Assembly: GCA_016709875.1 (NCBI GenBank)
Contig: JADJLZ010000001.1
Span: 744,001 to 808,000, forward strand
Direction: 5' to 3'
DNA from: Planctomycetota bacterium
GTDB taxonomy: Bacteria > Planctomycetota > UBA1135 > GCA-002686595
Length of the DNA: 64,000 nt
Position 1 is the stretch's first letter, and every line of letters starts with the position of its first letter. This document shows, one piece after another, positions 17,207 to 25,825 of the stretch. Made by a program: the position numbers and the translations under genes. The notes beneath the pieces are model-generated. The model did no database searches. It was not told the origin of the DNA and saw only the letters and a list, made by a program, of their open reading frames with translations.

Positions 17207-18201
17207 CGGCGCTCCTCCCCGTCAAAGTGCCGCGCCCAGGCGTCCTCGACGATCTCGTCCAGGCTCGCGCGCGGCAAGAACACGCCCAGAGACTCGAGTC
17301 GCGCGAGATCCGGAGCGCGCTCGGCGACCTCCTCGAAGCTCGCGCCCTGGTGCGCGCGCGGATCGACCGCGGCGATCCCCGCGCGCGAACCGGAGTGGCG
17401 CAGCACGCACTCGGCGAGCTCGCGCACGCTGGCGCGCGCCCGCCCGCCGACGTTCAGGGAACCGCCCGGGAGCTCCCCGTGCAGCACGAGGTCGGCCAGC
17501 GTGCGCGCCACTTCGTCGACGCGCGCGTAGGTGCGCGTTTGCCGTCCGTCGCCGTGCACGGGCAGCGGCTCGCCGCGCCGCGCGCACTCGAGGAAGTTCG
17601 GCAGGACCATGCCCGAGCGCGCGCTCTGGCCCGGGCCGACGACGTTGAAGAAGCGCCAGCAGACCGGCGCGCGTTCGGCCGGCCACAGGCTCGCGGCCTG
17701 CGCCAGCAGGTGCTCGCCGGCGATCTTGGAGGCGGCGTAGGCCCAGCGACCCTGGCGCTCCTCGCGCAGCGCACCGGTCTCCGTCAGCAGGCCCGATCGC
17801 GCGGCGTAGACCTCGCTCGAGGAGGCGAAGAAGACGCGCGGTCGGCGCGCGGCGGGCAGCTCCGCCACGGCCTCGAGCAGGCGTTCGACTCCGGCGCGGT
17901 TGGAGACGGCGCAGCCCTCGCTGTCGGCCAGCACGGCGCGCACGCCGACGCGCGCGGCCAGGTGCACGAACGCGGCGCACTCGCCCGAGCGCGCCAGCGC
18001 CTCCTCGAGCACTCCCGGCTGCGTCACGTCGCCGCGCACGAGTTCGACCTCAGCGGGAAGGCGCGCGGGCGGCAGGCCGGCGCGCGAGGAGAGGTCGTCC
18101 ACGCCGCACACGGCGCGGCCGCGGCCGAGGAGCTCGCGCACGAGCGCCGAGCCGAGGAACCCGGCGGCGCCGGTGACGAGGACCGTCTCGTGGGCTTGCA
18201 T
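17185..18201 (-). CDS. NAD-dependent sugar epimerase/dehydratase
   Basis: A 338-residue short-chain dehydrogenase of the extended (GalE-like) class. The dinucleotide-binding loop GAAGFLG is at 11-17, the Ser of FASSSEVY near 127-129, and the catalytic pair Tyr155-x3-Lys159 in AYAASKIAGEHLL. Members convert nucleotide sugars by epimerisation, dehydration or decarboxylation, so this enzyme probably makes a sugar donor for the adjacent glycosyltransferases. The exact reaction (UDP-Glc 4-epimerase, UDP-glucuronate epimerase or others) cannot be told from the motifs. It has its own -10-like box upstream (18247-18252) and overlaps the following GT4 gene by 22 bases. Confidence 0.9.
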   Translation of the reverse strand: MQAHETVLVTGAAGFLGSALVRELLGRGRAVCGVDDLSSRAGLPPARLPAEVELVRGDVTQPGVLEEALARSGECAAFVHLAARVGVRAVLADSEGCAVSNRAGVERLLEAVAELPAARRPRVFFASSSEVYAARSGLLTETGALREERQGRWAYAASKIAGEHLLAQAASLWPAERAPVCWRFFNVVGPGQSARSGMVLPNFLECARRGEPLPVHGDGRQTRTYARVDEVARTLADLVLHGELPGGSLNVGGRARASVRELAECVLRHSGSRAGIAAVDPRAHQGASFEEVAERAPDLARLESLGVFLPRASLDEIVEDAWARHFDGEERRCASLAS

Positions 18202-18246
18202 GGGGATGGAGGACGCGGCGAGCGCGCGCTTCTTCCGCGACGAGGC

Positions 18247-18252
18247 AGTCTA
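18247..18252 (-). promoter_or_regulatory. -10-like box for the epimerase gene
   Basis: TAGACT on the minus strand lies in the 65-base gap after the DUF5658 gene, about 45 bases upstream of the epimerase ATG at 18201. TTCTGC 17 bases further upstream is only a weak -35. The same TAGACTGC string precedes ndk at 58066. Confidence 0.4.
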
Positions 18253-18266
18253 GGCGAGCGCGCCCC

Positions 18267-18731
18267 TCAGCAGAAGAAGAGCGCCACGTGGTAGCACAGG
18301 AGCAGCGTGTAGGCCCCGGCCGAAACCCACAGGTCCAGGCGCGCCATGGGGAAATTCTTGTGGATCGTGAGCACCACCAGGGCCACGCCGATCAGGCCGC
18401 ACTTCCAGAACACGAAGCCCTCGCGGCCTGTCTGGAGCAGCATCTGAGCCATCGGGTTGGCCTCCACGCCGCCGTTCTGCAGGTGCACGAGCGTGAAGAA
18501 GCTGTCGGCGATGTTCATCAGCACGACCCACATCACCACCATCCAAAGGCGTGTCGTGTAGACGTCCACGAACGTGCCGTCGCGCTCGTCCGTGCGGCGC
18601 AGGTCGGTGCGCCGGCCACCCCAGATGGAGTACAGCGAGAAGCGCGGGGTCGCGCGCTTGCGGCGATCCGGACCGCGGTAGATGCGCTCGCGCGGCTCTC
18701 CGCTCCGTCGTTCAGGCTGGCCTTCGCTCAT
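18267..18731 (-). CDS. DUF5658-type membrane protein
   Basis: A 154-residue protein beginning at ATG 18731, 20 bases inside the preceding GT4 gene. The first ~55 residues are polar and arginine-rich (RIYRGPDRRKRATPRF, GGRRTDLRRTDERD) and probably cytoplasmic. Three hydrophobic helices follow. The first helix contains NIADSFFTL and the loop GGVEANPMAQMLL; this N..D..T/GG.E.NP pattern is what I know as DUF5658, of unknown function. The overlap places it in the same translational unit as the glycosyltransferases, suggesting a role in glycan export or membrane organisation (inference only). Confidence 0.75.
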   Translation of the reverse strand: MSEGQPERRSGEPRERIYRGPDRRKRATPRFSLYSIWGGRRTDLRRTDERDGTFVDVYTTRLWMVVMWVVLMNIADSFFTLVHLQNGGVEANPMAQMLLQTGREGFVFWKCGLIGVALVVLTIHKNFPMARLDLWVSAGAYTLLLCYHVALFFC

Positions 18732-19851
18732 CGTGTCCCGGCGCGACTGAACGGTACACCGCCAAGGTCTCCTCGACCATCCGCTCGAGCCCGAAAGCCG
18801 CACGCACGCGCCGGACCCCCGCCGCCCCCATGCGCGCGCGCCGCTCGGGGTCGCGCGCGAGCTCGCACAAGGCCCGGGAAAGCGCTTCCGGGTCGCTGGG
18901 CGGGACGAGCAGGCCGGTCTCGCCGTCGAGCACCACTTCGGGCACCGCCGAGACACCCGAGGCGACCACCGGCAATCCCGTGGCCATCGCCTCGAGGAAC
19001 ACCAGTCCCAGCCCTTCCCAGAGTGAGCTCATCACGAAGCCCTCGCTCGCGGCGAGCAGCGCCGGCACGTCGCGCCGGATGCCGGCGAACACGCAGCGCG
19101 GGCCCAGACGGAGCTCGGCGGCGAGCGCTTCGGCGCGCACGCGGCCCTCGCCGAAGGGATCGTCGCCCACGAGCAGCAGCGCCAGGCGCGGCTCGCGCTC
19201 CCGCGCGAGGGCGAGCGCGCGGAGCAGCACATGGTGCGCCTTCTGCGGCGCGAAGCGCGCGACGCAAGTGAAGACGACATCCTGCGGCCCGAATCCCAGG
19301 CTCGCGCGCAGCGCATTTTTGAGGGCCGCGGCCGCCGCGCGCGCGGCCTCGAAGGGCGCGGGATCCAGGCCGTAGTAGATGCGCACGAGCTTCTCGCGCC
19401 GTACGCGGCCGTAGCGCTCGACGAAGCCCGCGACGTGGTCGGAGAGGGCGATCGTGCGCGCGGGACGGTTGCCGAGCCAGCCGTGGATGCGGCCGACGAG
19501 CGAGCGGCGCAGCACTTGCTCGTCGTTGTGCTTGCTCGAGATGAGCTGCGCGCGGGCCTGCGCCGAGCCAGCGCACAGCGCCACGGCCATGTCGGCCTTC
19601 AGCAGGTGCGTGTGCACGATGTCCGTGCCGCGCGCGAGTCGCGCCAGACGCAGCGGAAAGCCCGGCCCGAGCGGCAGACGCTCGACGCGCGAGGCTCCGG
19701 CGGCCGCAAAGTCCTGCGCCAGCGTCCCGTGGCCTTTCAGGAAGGCGACGCTGGGTTCGTGGCCGCGCGCACGCTGGCCGCGCACCTGCGCGAGCAGGTG
19801 CATCTCGGCGCCGCCGACGTCGAGCGTCGTGATGACATGCAGGATCTTCAC
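18712..19851 (-). CDS. GT4-family glycosyltransferase
   Basis: A 379-residue GT-B transferase. It starts at the GTG at 19851, which overlaps the preceding gene's TGA. Motifs are KILHVITTLDVGGAEMHLLA (acceptor loop), VHTHLLKADMAVAL, CVARFAPQKAHHVLLRALAL and SLWEGLGLVFLEAMATGLPV (EX7E). The N-terminal pattern TTLDVGGAE is the most common GT4 form in exopolysaccharide clusters. Length and motifs are complete and nothing is odd. The 3' end overlaps the DUF5658 gene. Confidence 0.92.
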   Translation of the reverse strand: MKILHVITTLDVGGAEMHLLAQVRGQRARGHEPSVAFLKGHGTLAQDFAAAGASRVERLPLGPGFPLRLARLARGTDIVHTHLLKADMAVALCAGSAQARAQLISSKHNDEQVLRRSLVGRIHGWLGNRPARTIALSDHVAGFVERYGRVRREKLVRIYYGLDPAPFEAARAAAAALKNALRASLGFGPQDVVFTCVARFAPQKAHHVLLRALALAREREPRLALLLVGDDPFGEGRVRAEALAAELRLGPRCVFAGIRRDVPALLAASEGFVMSSLWEGLGLVFLEAMATGLPVVASGVSAVPEVVLDGETGLLVPPSDPEALSRALCELARDPERRARMGAAGVRRVRAAFGLERMVEETLAVYRSVAPGHDERRPA

Positions 19852-20981
19852 GCGAGCTCCCGGTAGACCGCGATCGTGCTCTCGACCATGCGTTCGGCCG
19901 TGTAGCGTCGCGCCACGAGTTCCGCGCCCGCGCGGCCCAAGCGCTCGCGCTCCGGTGCCCTCTGCGCGAGCAGCGTGCGCAGGGCCTGCGCGATCTGCGC
20001 GGGCGCCATCCCCTGTGCGAGCACGCCGCAGGCGCCGCTCTCGACCAGCTCGCGCGCGCCGTCGACCGGCGTGGCGACGATCGGTTTGCAGGCCGAGAGC
20101 GCCTCGAGCAGCACGTAGGGCATGCCTTCCCAGCGCGAGGGCAGCACGTAGGCGTCGCAGGTGGCGAGCAGCGCGGGCATGTCGGCACGAAAACCCAAGA
20201 GGCGCACGCGTGCGCCCAGACCGAGCGCCGCGATGCGCGCCTCGAGCGCGGGGCGCAGCTCGCCCTCGCCGGCGAGCGCCAATTGGACGTGCTCCAGGCC
20301 CGGCTGCGCCAGCGCCTCGACCAGCAGGTCCTGTCCCTTGGCGATGTTCAAGAGGCCCGCCGTGAGCAGCAGCGGCGCGCCCTCGGAGAAGCCCAGGCTG
20401 GCGCGCGCGAGCGCGCGCGCGGCGGCGTAGGGCCGCGGATCGATGCCGTTCTCGACCACGCGCAGCTTCTCCGCCGCGACCACGCCGGCCGCGCGGATCG
20501 TGCGCGCCTCGTCCTGGCTGACCGCGATCAGGCGCTGCGTGCGCGCTCCCAGCCAGCCCTCCACGCCGCGGTACAAGGCGCGCTTGCCCGGCCCGAACAT
20601 GCTCGCGAAGAGGAATGCGAAGGTGTGCGGCGTGTGCACGCGCGCACCGATGCCACTGCGCAGCGAGGCCCAGCGCCCGAGCGCGCCGGCCTTGGAGGAG
20701 TGCGTGTGCACGACGTCGGGCCGCAAGCGCTCGAGCAGCGCTCGCAGCTCGGCGGCGTGGCGCCGGTCGAGCGCGGGCGCGACCTCGCGCCGCATCGGGA
20801 TGCGCGTCACGCCCACGCCCTCGCGCTCGAGACGCTCGAGATCGCGCTCGAAATCGGGCACGCGCAGGCTGGCCGCCGCGACGTGCACGTCCAGGCCCGC
20901 ACCCCGCTCGCCCAGCGCGAGGTCGGAGAGGTGCCGGCGCGTACCGCCGATCGTGGCCTCCATCACGTGCAGCACGCGCAT
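19848..20981 (-). CDS. GT4-family glycosyltransferase
   Basis: A 377-residue GT-B transferase from the ATG at 20981; the extension to 21149 is in an antisense-like frame. It opens MRVLHVMEATIGGTRRHLSD, followed by VVHTHSSKAGALGRWASL, LLTAGLLNIAKGQDLLVEAL and SRWEGMPYVLLEALSACKPI. The motif set matches GT4 enzymes that build polysaccharide repeat units. It lies 20 bases after the polyprenyl glycosylphosphotransferase gene, so it may add the second sugar to the lipid carrier (inference from order). Confidence 0.92.
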   Translation of the reverse strand: MRVLHVMEATIGGTRRHLSDLALGERGAGLDVHVAAASLRVPDFERDLERLEREGVGVTRIPMRREVAPALDRRHAAELRALLERLRPDVVHTHSSKAGALGRWASLRSGIGARVHTPHTFAFLFASMFGPGKRALYRGVEGWLGARTQRLIAVSQDEARTIRAAGVVAAEKLRVVENGIDPRPYAAARALARASLGFSEGAPLLLTAGLLNIAKGQDLLVEALAQPGLEHVQLALAGEGELRPALEARIAALGLGARVRLLGFRADMPALLATCDAYVLPSRWEGMPYVLLEALSACKPIVATPVDGARELVESGACGVLAQGMAPAQIAQALRTLLAQRAPERERLGRAGAELVARRYTAERMVESTIAVYRELA

Positions 20982-21001
20982 CTGCAGGCTTCCTGCGGGC
21001 C

Positions 21002-22489
21002 TCAGTAGGCGCCGGTGCCCTTGACCACCGCGAAAGCGGTGAGCGAGATGATCACGATGTCGAGCAGCAACGACTGGTGCTCGATGTAGTAGAGGTCGTA
21101 GTCGATGTTCTCGTGGATCGCCATCTGGCGTGCATACGAGATCTGCCACAGGCCGGTGATGCCCGGCTTGACGCGCAAGCGCTCGCGTTCGAGGGCGCTG
21201 TACTTGTCGACGATGAACTGCATCTCGGGGCGCGGCCCCACGACGCTCATGTCCCCGAGCAGCACGTTCAGGAACTGCGGCAGCTCGTCCAGGCTGAAGC
21301 GCCGCAGCCAGCGGCCGATGTTCGTGATGCGCGGATCCTCGTGCGAGCGCGGCGTCGGCGCGTCACCGGACATGTGCTGGTGCATCGTGCGGAACTTGTA
21401 CATCCGGAACGGCACGCCGTCGCGGCCCACGCGCATCTGGCGGAAGAACACCGGGCCGGGCGATTCGCGCTTGATCAGCAGCGCCGCGATCAGCCACACG
21501 GGCAGCGTGGCGAGCAGCACGAGCAGCGCCACGCCCAGATCGAGCAGGCGTCGCGCCATCGACACGAACAGTCCCGGCCGCGTCTCCGCGCGCGTGATCA
21601 GCGGGATCGAGTCCAGGTTCTCGATGCGCACCTTGAAGGAGAGCAGGTGGTGGAAGCGCGGCACCACGCGCGCCTGCACCCCCAGCCGCTCCAGCTGCGC
21701 GAGCAATTCGAGCAGGCGCTCCTCCTCGAGCTCGGGAGTCGCGACGAAGACCTCGCTCACCTTGTGCAACGCGATCAGCCGCTCGAGGTCGTCGGTCTTG
21801 CCCAGCACGCTGCAGCGGTCGATGCGCTCGCCCACGCGCTGTTCCCCCTCGTCGACGAAGCCGACCAGGTTCAGGCCCAGCGTCGGCACCAGCTCGAACT
21901 TGCGCAGCAGCTTGCGGCCGACCGGGCCCGCGCCGTAGATCAGCGCGTTGCGGTTGCCGATGCCGCCGCGGTGCAGCCCCTGGATCACCTTGAAGGAGGC
22001 GAAGCGGCTCGCGGTGGTCAGCACCAGGATCAGCCCGAAGGTGTAGAGCAGCGCCACGCGCGAGAGGCTCTCGACCTCGAAGTTCTTGGGCCGGATCCAG
22101 TCGTGGAACTCCGAGAGCCAGCCGCCGTGTTCGGTGGCCGGCGGCGCGCGCAGATAGATCAGCAGCGTCAGCAGCACCAGGAAGGCAACCACCGTGCTCT
22201 TCGCGATCGCCTTGAACTCCTCCATGTTGAGCAGGCTCTTGGTCGGGCTGTACATCCCGAAGGCGTGGAAGGTGACCAGGCACACCGCGGCGATCAGCGC
22301 CGAGAGGTCGCGGTACATCTGCGCCTGCGTCATCAGCGCCCCGGCGGGCTCGGGCGTGTGACCCAGGCGCCGGGCGATCTCGAAGCCGAGGAAGCACGCG
22401 AGCAGCAGCACCGCGAGGTCGATCACGACCTGCACGGAGAGCACGATGGGCTCGAACTGCCGGCGCAGAAAGGTTCCGTAGACGCTCAT
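21002..22489 (-). CDS. Polyprenyl glycosylphosphotransferase (priming enzyme)
   Basis: This membrane enzyme starts glycan assembly by moving a sugar-1-phosphate from a nucleotide sugar to undecaprenyl phosphate. The 495 residues start at ATG 22489. About four N-terminal helices come first, then a Rossmann-like region with LIYGAGPVGRKLLR (around 216), then the catalytic bacterial sugar transferase domain with FRMYKFRTM, LDELPQFLNVL, GPRPE and KPGITGLWQI. This is the WbaP/ExoY-type domain order. It is the first gene of the transcription unit reaching down to about 18267, with a TATCCT box upstream. It is the best anchor for calling the region a glycan locus. Confidence 0.95.
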   Translation of the reverse strand: MSVYGTFLRRQFEPIVLSVQVVIDLAVLLLACFLGFEIARRLGHTPEPAGALMTQAQMYRDLSALIAAVCLVTFHAFGMYSPTKSLLNMEEFKAIAKSTVVAFLVLLTLLIYLRAPPATEHGGWLSEFHDWIRPKNFEVESLSRVALLYTFGLILVLTTASRFASFKVIQGLHRGGIGNRNALIYGAGPVGRKLLRKFELVPTLGLNLVGFVDEGEQRVGERIDRCSVLGKTDDLERLIALHKVSEVFVATPELEEERLLELLAQLERLGVQARVVPRFHHLLSFKVRIENLDSIPLITRAETRPGLFVSMARRLLDLGVALLVLLATLPVWLIAALLIKRESPGPVFFRQMRVGRDGVPFRMYKFRTMHQHMSGDAPTPRSHEDPRITNIGRWLRRFSLDELPQFLNVLLGDMSVVGPRPEMQFIVDKYSALERERLRVKPGITGLWQISYARQMAIHENIDYDLYYIEHQSLLLDIVIISLTAFAVVKGTGAY

Positions 22490-22610
22490 GGACCGGCTCT
22501 TGGGAGTCGATTCGAGAGCGCGGGGGCGCCTTGCGGGCTTCGGGCCAGGTCTTGGGGGGCTATCGCGGCGGGCACCGGGGTCTCTAGCAGAGCCTCGTGG
22601 AGAGGCGGAC

Positions 22611-22616
22611 AGGATA
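22611..22616 (-). promoter_or_regulatory. -10-like box upstream of priming transferase
   Basis: TATCCT on the minus strand lies in the 151-base gap between the nucleosidase gene (end 22641) and the transferase start (22489). No good -35 is visible. The hexamer recurs before several other genes in the window. If used, the leader would be about 115 bases. Confidence 0.4.
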
Positions 22617-22640
22617 CGCCCCGCCTCCCCGCGCCTCCAG

Positions 22641-23312
22641 TCAGCCCGGTCCGCGCTCGAGTTCGGCGAGCAGGGGCGGGATGCTGTCGGCGGCACGGGG
22701 TGCCTGGGCCCCGAAGTGTAGCCGGAAGCTGGCGCCCCCGCCGGGAGTCGCGCGATCCGTCACCGCGCGCAGCGCGGCCCAGGGAACTCCCGCGGAGACC
22801 GCCACGGCCGCGGCGGCCGCGGTTTCCATCTCGGCCACGCACGGGCCCGCGAAGGCGCGCGCGAGCCGCAGGCGCCGCCAGAACGAGAGCACCGGTCGGT
22901 CCGCCGTCAGGAACCAGCCCGCCTCACCCGGAAGAACTTTCCGCCAGGCCTCGCGCAGCCGTTCGTCGGAGCGCAATTCGCGCAGGTGCCGGTGCGCGAA
23001 ATCCACCTGCGCCGCCGTGGTGCAGTGCACGAGCGTCCCCGGCCCCAGGCCCGCGCGCAGACCGCCGCAGGTGCCGACGACGAGCAGCGCGCGCTCGGCG
23101 CCTTCCGCGACGAGCAGCGCCGCGGCGCGCGCCGCCATCACCTTCCCGATGCCGCTGACGCAAGCCAGGGCCGGCCGACCGTCGAGATCGAGCTCGTGGA
23201 TCTCCAGGCCGGCGCGCGTGCGGGTGCCGCGCGAGCGCTCGCGCAGGCTGCCGAGTTCCTCGGGCAGCGCGCACAGGATCCCGACGGGCGCCTTGGGGTC
23301 AGAGGAGCTCAC
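22641..23312 (-). CDS. Nucleoside phosphorylase/MTA-SAH nucleosidase-like protein
   Basis: A 223-residue member of the PNP/UDP phosphorylase fold. Motifs are VGILCALPEELG at the start, VSGIGKVMAARAA, the phosphate or ribose loop VVGTCGGLRAG, the ribose-contact VAEMETAAAAA and the acid in AVTDRA. This set matches 5'-methylthioadenosine/S-adenosylhomocysteine nucleosidases and futalosine hydrolase-like enzymes, which cut the glycosidic bond of a nucleoside. The start is uncertain. I use the GTG at 23312 because no ATG is available and the frame upstream is unrelated. The gene is divergent from the epimerase at 23400 and precedes the priming transferase, but need not be linked to it. Confidence 0.8.
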   Translation of the reverse strand: MSSSDPKAPVGILCALPEELGSLRERSRGTRTRAGLEIHELDLDGRPALACVSGIGKVMAARAAALLVAEGAERALLVVGTCGGLRAGLGPGTLVHCTTAAQVDFAHRHLRELRSDERLREAWRKVLPGEAGWFLTADRPVLSFWRRLRLARAFAGPCVAEMETAAAAAVAVSAGVPWAALRAVTDRATPGGGASFRLHFGAQAPRAADSIPPLLAELERGPG

Positions 23313-23383
23313 CTCCCAAGGCTCACCGGAGCGGGGCGGACCGCGCAAGTGGCTGAAGAAGGGATTCGAGAGCCGCGTGCGGC

Positions 23384-23389
23384 TATCCT
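23384..23389 (+). promoter_or_regulatory. -10-like box close to the epimerase start
   Basis: TATCCT ends ten bases before the ATG at 23400, and no Shine-Dalgarno sequence lies between. If it is the -10 element the transcript begins about four bases before the start codon, that is, nearly leaderless. Confidence 0.45.
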
Positions 23390-23399
23390 CTGCGGCCCC

Positions 23400-24338
23400 A
23401 TGAAGATCGCGATCACAGGTGCCACCGGCTTCCTCGGCCGCTACATGGTCGAAGGCATGGCCGCGATGGGCCACGACCTGCGGCTGCTCGTCCGCCCCGG
23501 CCGCCGCGATGCCGCCCCGCGCACGGCCGGCCGCGAGCACGAGCTCCACGAGGGCGACCTGACCGACAAGGGCTCGATGGAGGGCTTCCTCGCCGGGATC
23601 GACCTGCTGCTGCATCTCGCCAGCGCGCACGACCACTTCACCGAGGCGCAGATGCGCGCGGTCAACATCCAGGGCACCGAGGTGCTGCTCGACGAGGCCA
23701 AGCGCAACGCGCGCAAGGGCTTCCAGATCTGGGTCGTGTCCTCGGCCGTGATCGGTGCACCGGTGTACAGCTACTACCGCGACTCCAAGCGCGTGCAGGA
23801 GAAGATCATCCGCGGCTCGGGCATCGCCTGGGCGAGCTTCCGCCCGACGCTCGTGTACGGCGTCGGCGACTACCGCCACACCGCACCGCTCCTGCGCCGC
23901 TGCGCGAAGCGCTCGGGCTCGCTCTGGGTCCCCCACGATGGCAAGTCGAAGATCAACCCGGTGCACGTCGTCGACGTGGTCGACGCCGTGAAGCGCTTCT
24001 TCGACTTCGACCGCGGAGTGGACTGCGTCTACGAGCTCGCGGGCCCCGCGGGCGTCCCCTACAACGAGTTCCTCGATCTCACGATCGCGGCCGCGGGCGG
24101 CAAAGTGCGCCGGCGCAACATCTCGAAGAAGTGGGCCGACCGCGCGATCCTGCTCAAGGGCCTGTTCATGGACACGACCGAGGACCGGCGCGCCTCGGCC
24201 TACTTCAATCTGCACCACGAGCACGACATCTCCAACGCCACCGACGAGCTCGGCTGGGCGCCGCGGCCCTACGGCGAGGGCATCCGCGAGGTCGCGCAGG
24301 GCACGTGGTGGCAGGACGAGAGCGCGAGCGCGCCGTGA
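23400..24338 (+). CDS. NAD(P)-dependent epimerase/dehydratase family protein
   Basis: A 312-residue extended short-chain dehydrogenase. GATGFLG is at 7-13, and Tyr126-x3-Lys130 in YYRDSKRVQEK is the catalytic pair. RPTLVYGVGDYRHTAPLL and the conserved NPVHVVDVVDAV follow. The pattern matches nucleoside-diphosphate-sugar or steroid/dihydroflavonol-type reductases; the substrate is unknown. The stop overlaps the start of the secreted protease gene by four bases (GTGA), an unusual partner for a cytoplasmic redox enzyme. Confidence 0.88.
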   Translation: MKIAITGATGFLGRYMVEGMAAMGHDLRLLVRPGRRDAAPRTAGREHELHEGDLTDKGSMEGFLAGIDLLLHLASAHDHFTEAQMRAVNIQGTEVLLDEAKRNARKGFQIWVVSSAVIGAPVYSYYRDSKRVQEKIIRGSGIAWASFRPTLVYGVGDYRHTAPLLRRCAKRSGSLWVPHDGKSKINPVHVVDVVDAVKRFFDFDRGVDCVYELAGPAGVPYNEFLDLTIAAAGGKVRRRNISKKWADRAILLKGLFMDTTEDRRASAYFNLHHEHDISNATDELGWAPRPYGEGIREVAQGTWWQDESASAP

Positions 24339-25825
24339 CACGCGCCGGGCTGCTCGTCGCCGCGCTGTTCCTCGGCGCTGCCTGGGCGCTGCTCGGCTCC
24401 GAGACCCCGCGCGAGGCCGCGCGCACGGAACGCAAGCTCCTGCCCGGCAAGCCGGCACAGGTGAAGCTGCGCGAGGCTGAGGACTGGCGCACGGACTTCG
24501 TGCTCGAGGTGCCCGAGGACGCGATCGCGTTGCGACTGGTGCTGCACGCCGGCGTGGACGATCTCGCGCTGCACGCCGAACCCGACGAGTTGCCGGACGA
24601 CCCCTCCGACGCGGCCTACCGCGCCGCGAGCGACGGCGGCGTGGCCGAACTGCTCGTCGACCGCTTCAGCCATCCGCCGCTCGCACACGGCCGGCTCGCG
24701 ATCGCGCTCGATTGGGAGGGCCGCGGCGAGCCGGCGAGCTCCGAGCGACACTTCGAGGCGCTCGAGTGCACGCTGGCGGCGAACATCTACCTCTCCAGCG
24801 AGGGCGCGCCGCTCGCCGACGGACGCTGGGTGGAGTCCGTGCTCCCGCCGCACTCCAGCGGCACGCAGAGCTTCCGCGTCGATCCGCCCGCGGGCGCGCA
24901 GCTCGTGCGCATCGACCTCGACGGCGTGCAGGGCGACCTCGACCTGTACGCGCGCAGGGGAGCCCCGGTCGGCGAGATCGGGCCGGGCCTCTCCTTCGCG
25001 CGCCATCTGTACGGCCGCGAGACGCTCGTGCTCGGCGACGACGAGGCGCTCGGCACGGGCCCGTGGTTCGTCGACGTGGTCGACGTCAGCGAGGAGGAAG
25101 GCCCCGTGCGCTTCCGCATCGCCTGCCGCGCGGGCGCACAGGTCCCGCCCGAGCTCGCCGCGCTGCCCGCGCTGCCCGCGAGTTTTCCCGGTGCGCTCGG
25201 GAAGTCGCTGCCGCCGGTGGTCGAGCTCTTTGCAGGCGAGAGCACCGGCAGTGGCACGCTGGTCTCGCAGGACGGCTGGATCCTGACCAATGCGCACGTC
25301 GTGACCGCGATGGGCGGCGGGCGCGAGCGCGAGCTCGTCGTCGCCTGCACGCTCGATCCGCACGAGGCGCCGCTCGAGTTGTTCCGCGCCGAAGTGCGCG
25401 AGTTCGACGAGGCGCGCGATCTGGCGCTGCTGCAGATCACCAAGGGTTTCTACGGCCAGCCGGTTCCCGAGGGCTACGCCTTCCCGGTGCTCGAGCTCGG
25501 CGATCCCGCAGCGCTCGGCATCGGCGATCCGCTGCTGCTCGCGGGCTATCCCTCGACCGGCACGCTCGGGAGCCTCGTGACGCTGCACGTGACGCGCGGC
25601 ATCGTCTCGGGTTTCGACCGCGCGCCGCAGGGTTCGGTGATCAAGACCGACGCCGAGATCACCGGCGGCAACTCCGGCGGCGCGGCGCTCGACGAGCACG
25701 GCAAGCTGGTCGGCATCCCCACGATGGTGGTCGAGATGGCGAGCGGCCAGGCGGGCTACGTGCACCCGGTGAGCTGGCTGCCGGAGGACTGGAAGAAGCA
25801 CTTCGCGCCGGCGCAGAAGCGCTAG
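24335..25825 (+). CDS. Secreted trypsin-like serine protease
   Basis: A 496-residue exported protease. It starts at GTG 24335 with a signal peptide (TRAGLLVAALFLGAAWALLG). Residues about 40-265 look like two beta-rich pre-peptidase-type domains (KLREAEDWRTDFVLEVPEDA; VDPPAGAQLVRIDLDG). The C-terminal domain carries the complete triad: His321 in TNAHVV, Asp362 in ARDLALLQI and Ser447 in GGNSGGAAL, as in the S1/DegP fold, but no PDZ domain follows. It probably acts in the periplasm or outside the cell on misfolded or surface proteins. Its TAG and that of the convergent ligase gene share the palindrome CTAG. Confidence 0.9.
   Translation: MTRAGLLVAALFLGAAWALLGSETPREAARTERKLLPGKPAQVKLREAEDWRTDFVLEVPEDAIALRLVLHAGVDDLALHAEPDELPDDPSDAAYRAASDGGVAELLVDRFSHPPLAHGRLAIALDWEGRGEPASSERHFEALECTLAANIYLSSEGAPLADGRWVESVLPPHSSGTQSFRVDPPAGAQLVRIDLDGVQGDLDLYARRGAPVGEIGPGLSFARHLYGRETLVLGDDEALGTGPWFVDVVDVSEEEGPVRFRIACRAGAQVPPELAALPALPASFPGALGKSLPPVVELFAGESTGSGTLVSQDGWILTNAHVVTAMGGGRERELVVACTLDPHEAPLELFRAEVREFDEARDLALLQITKGFYGQPVPEGYAFPVLELGDPAALGIGDPLLLAGYPSTGTLGSLVTLHVTRGIVSGFDRAPQGSVIKTDAEITGGNSGGAALDEHGKLVGIPTMVVEMASGQAGYVHPVSWLPEDWKKHFAPAQKR

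Noticed and set aside
22641..24458. A 605-codon minus-strand frame covering the nucleosidase and the epimerase antisense
   Set aside because: Only the last 223 codons match a protein family; the rest is antisense to the plus-strand epimerase.
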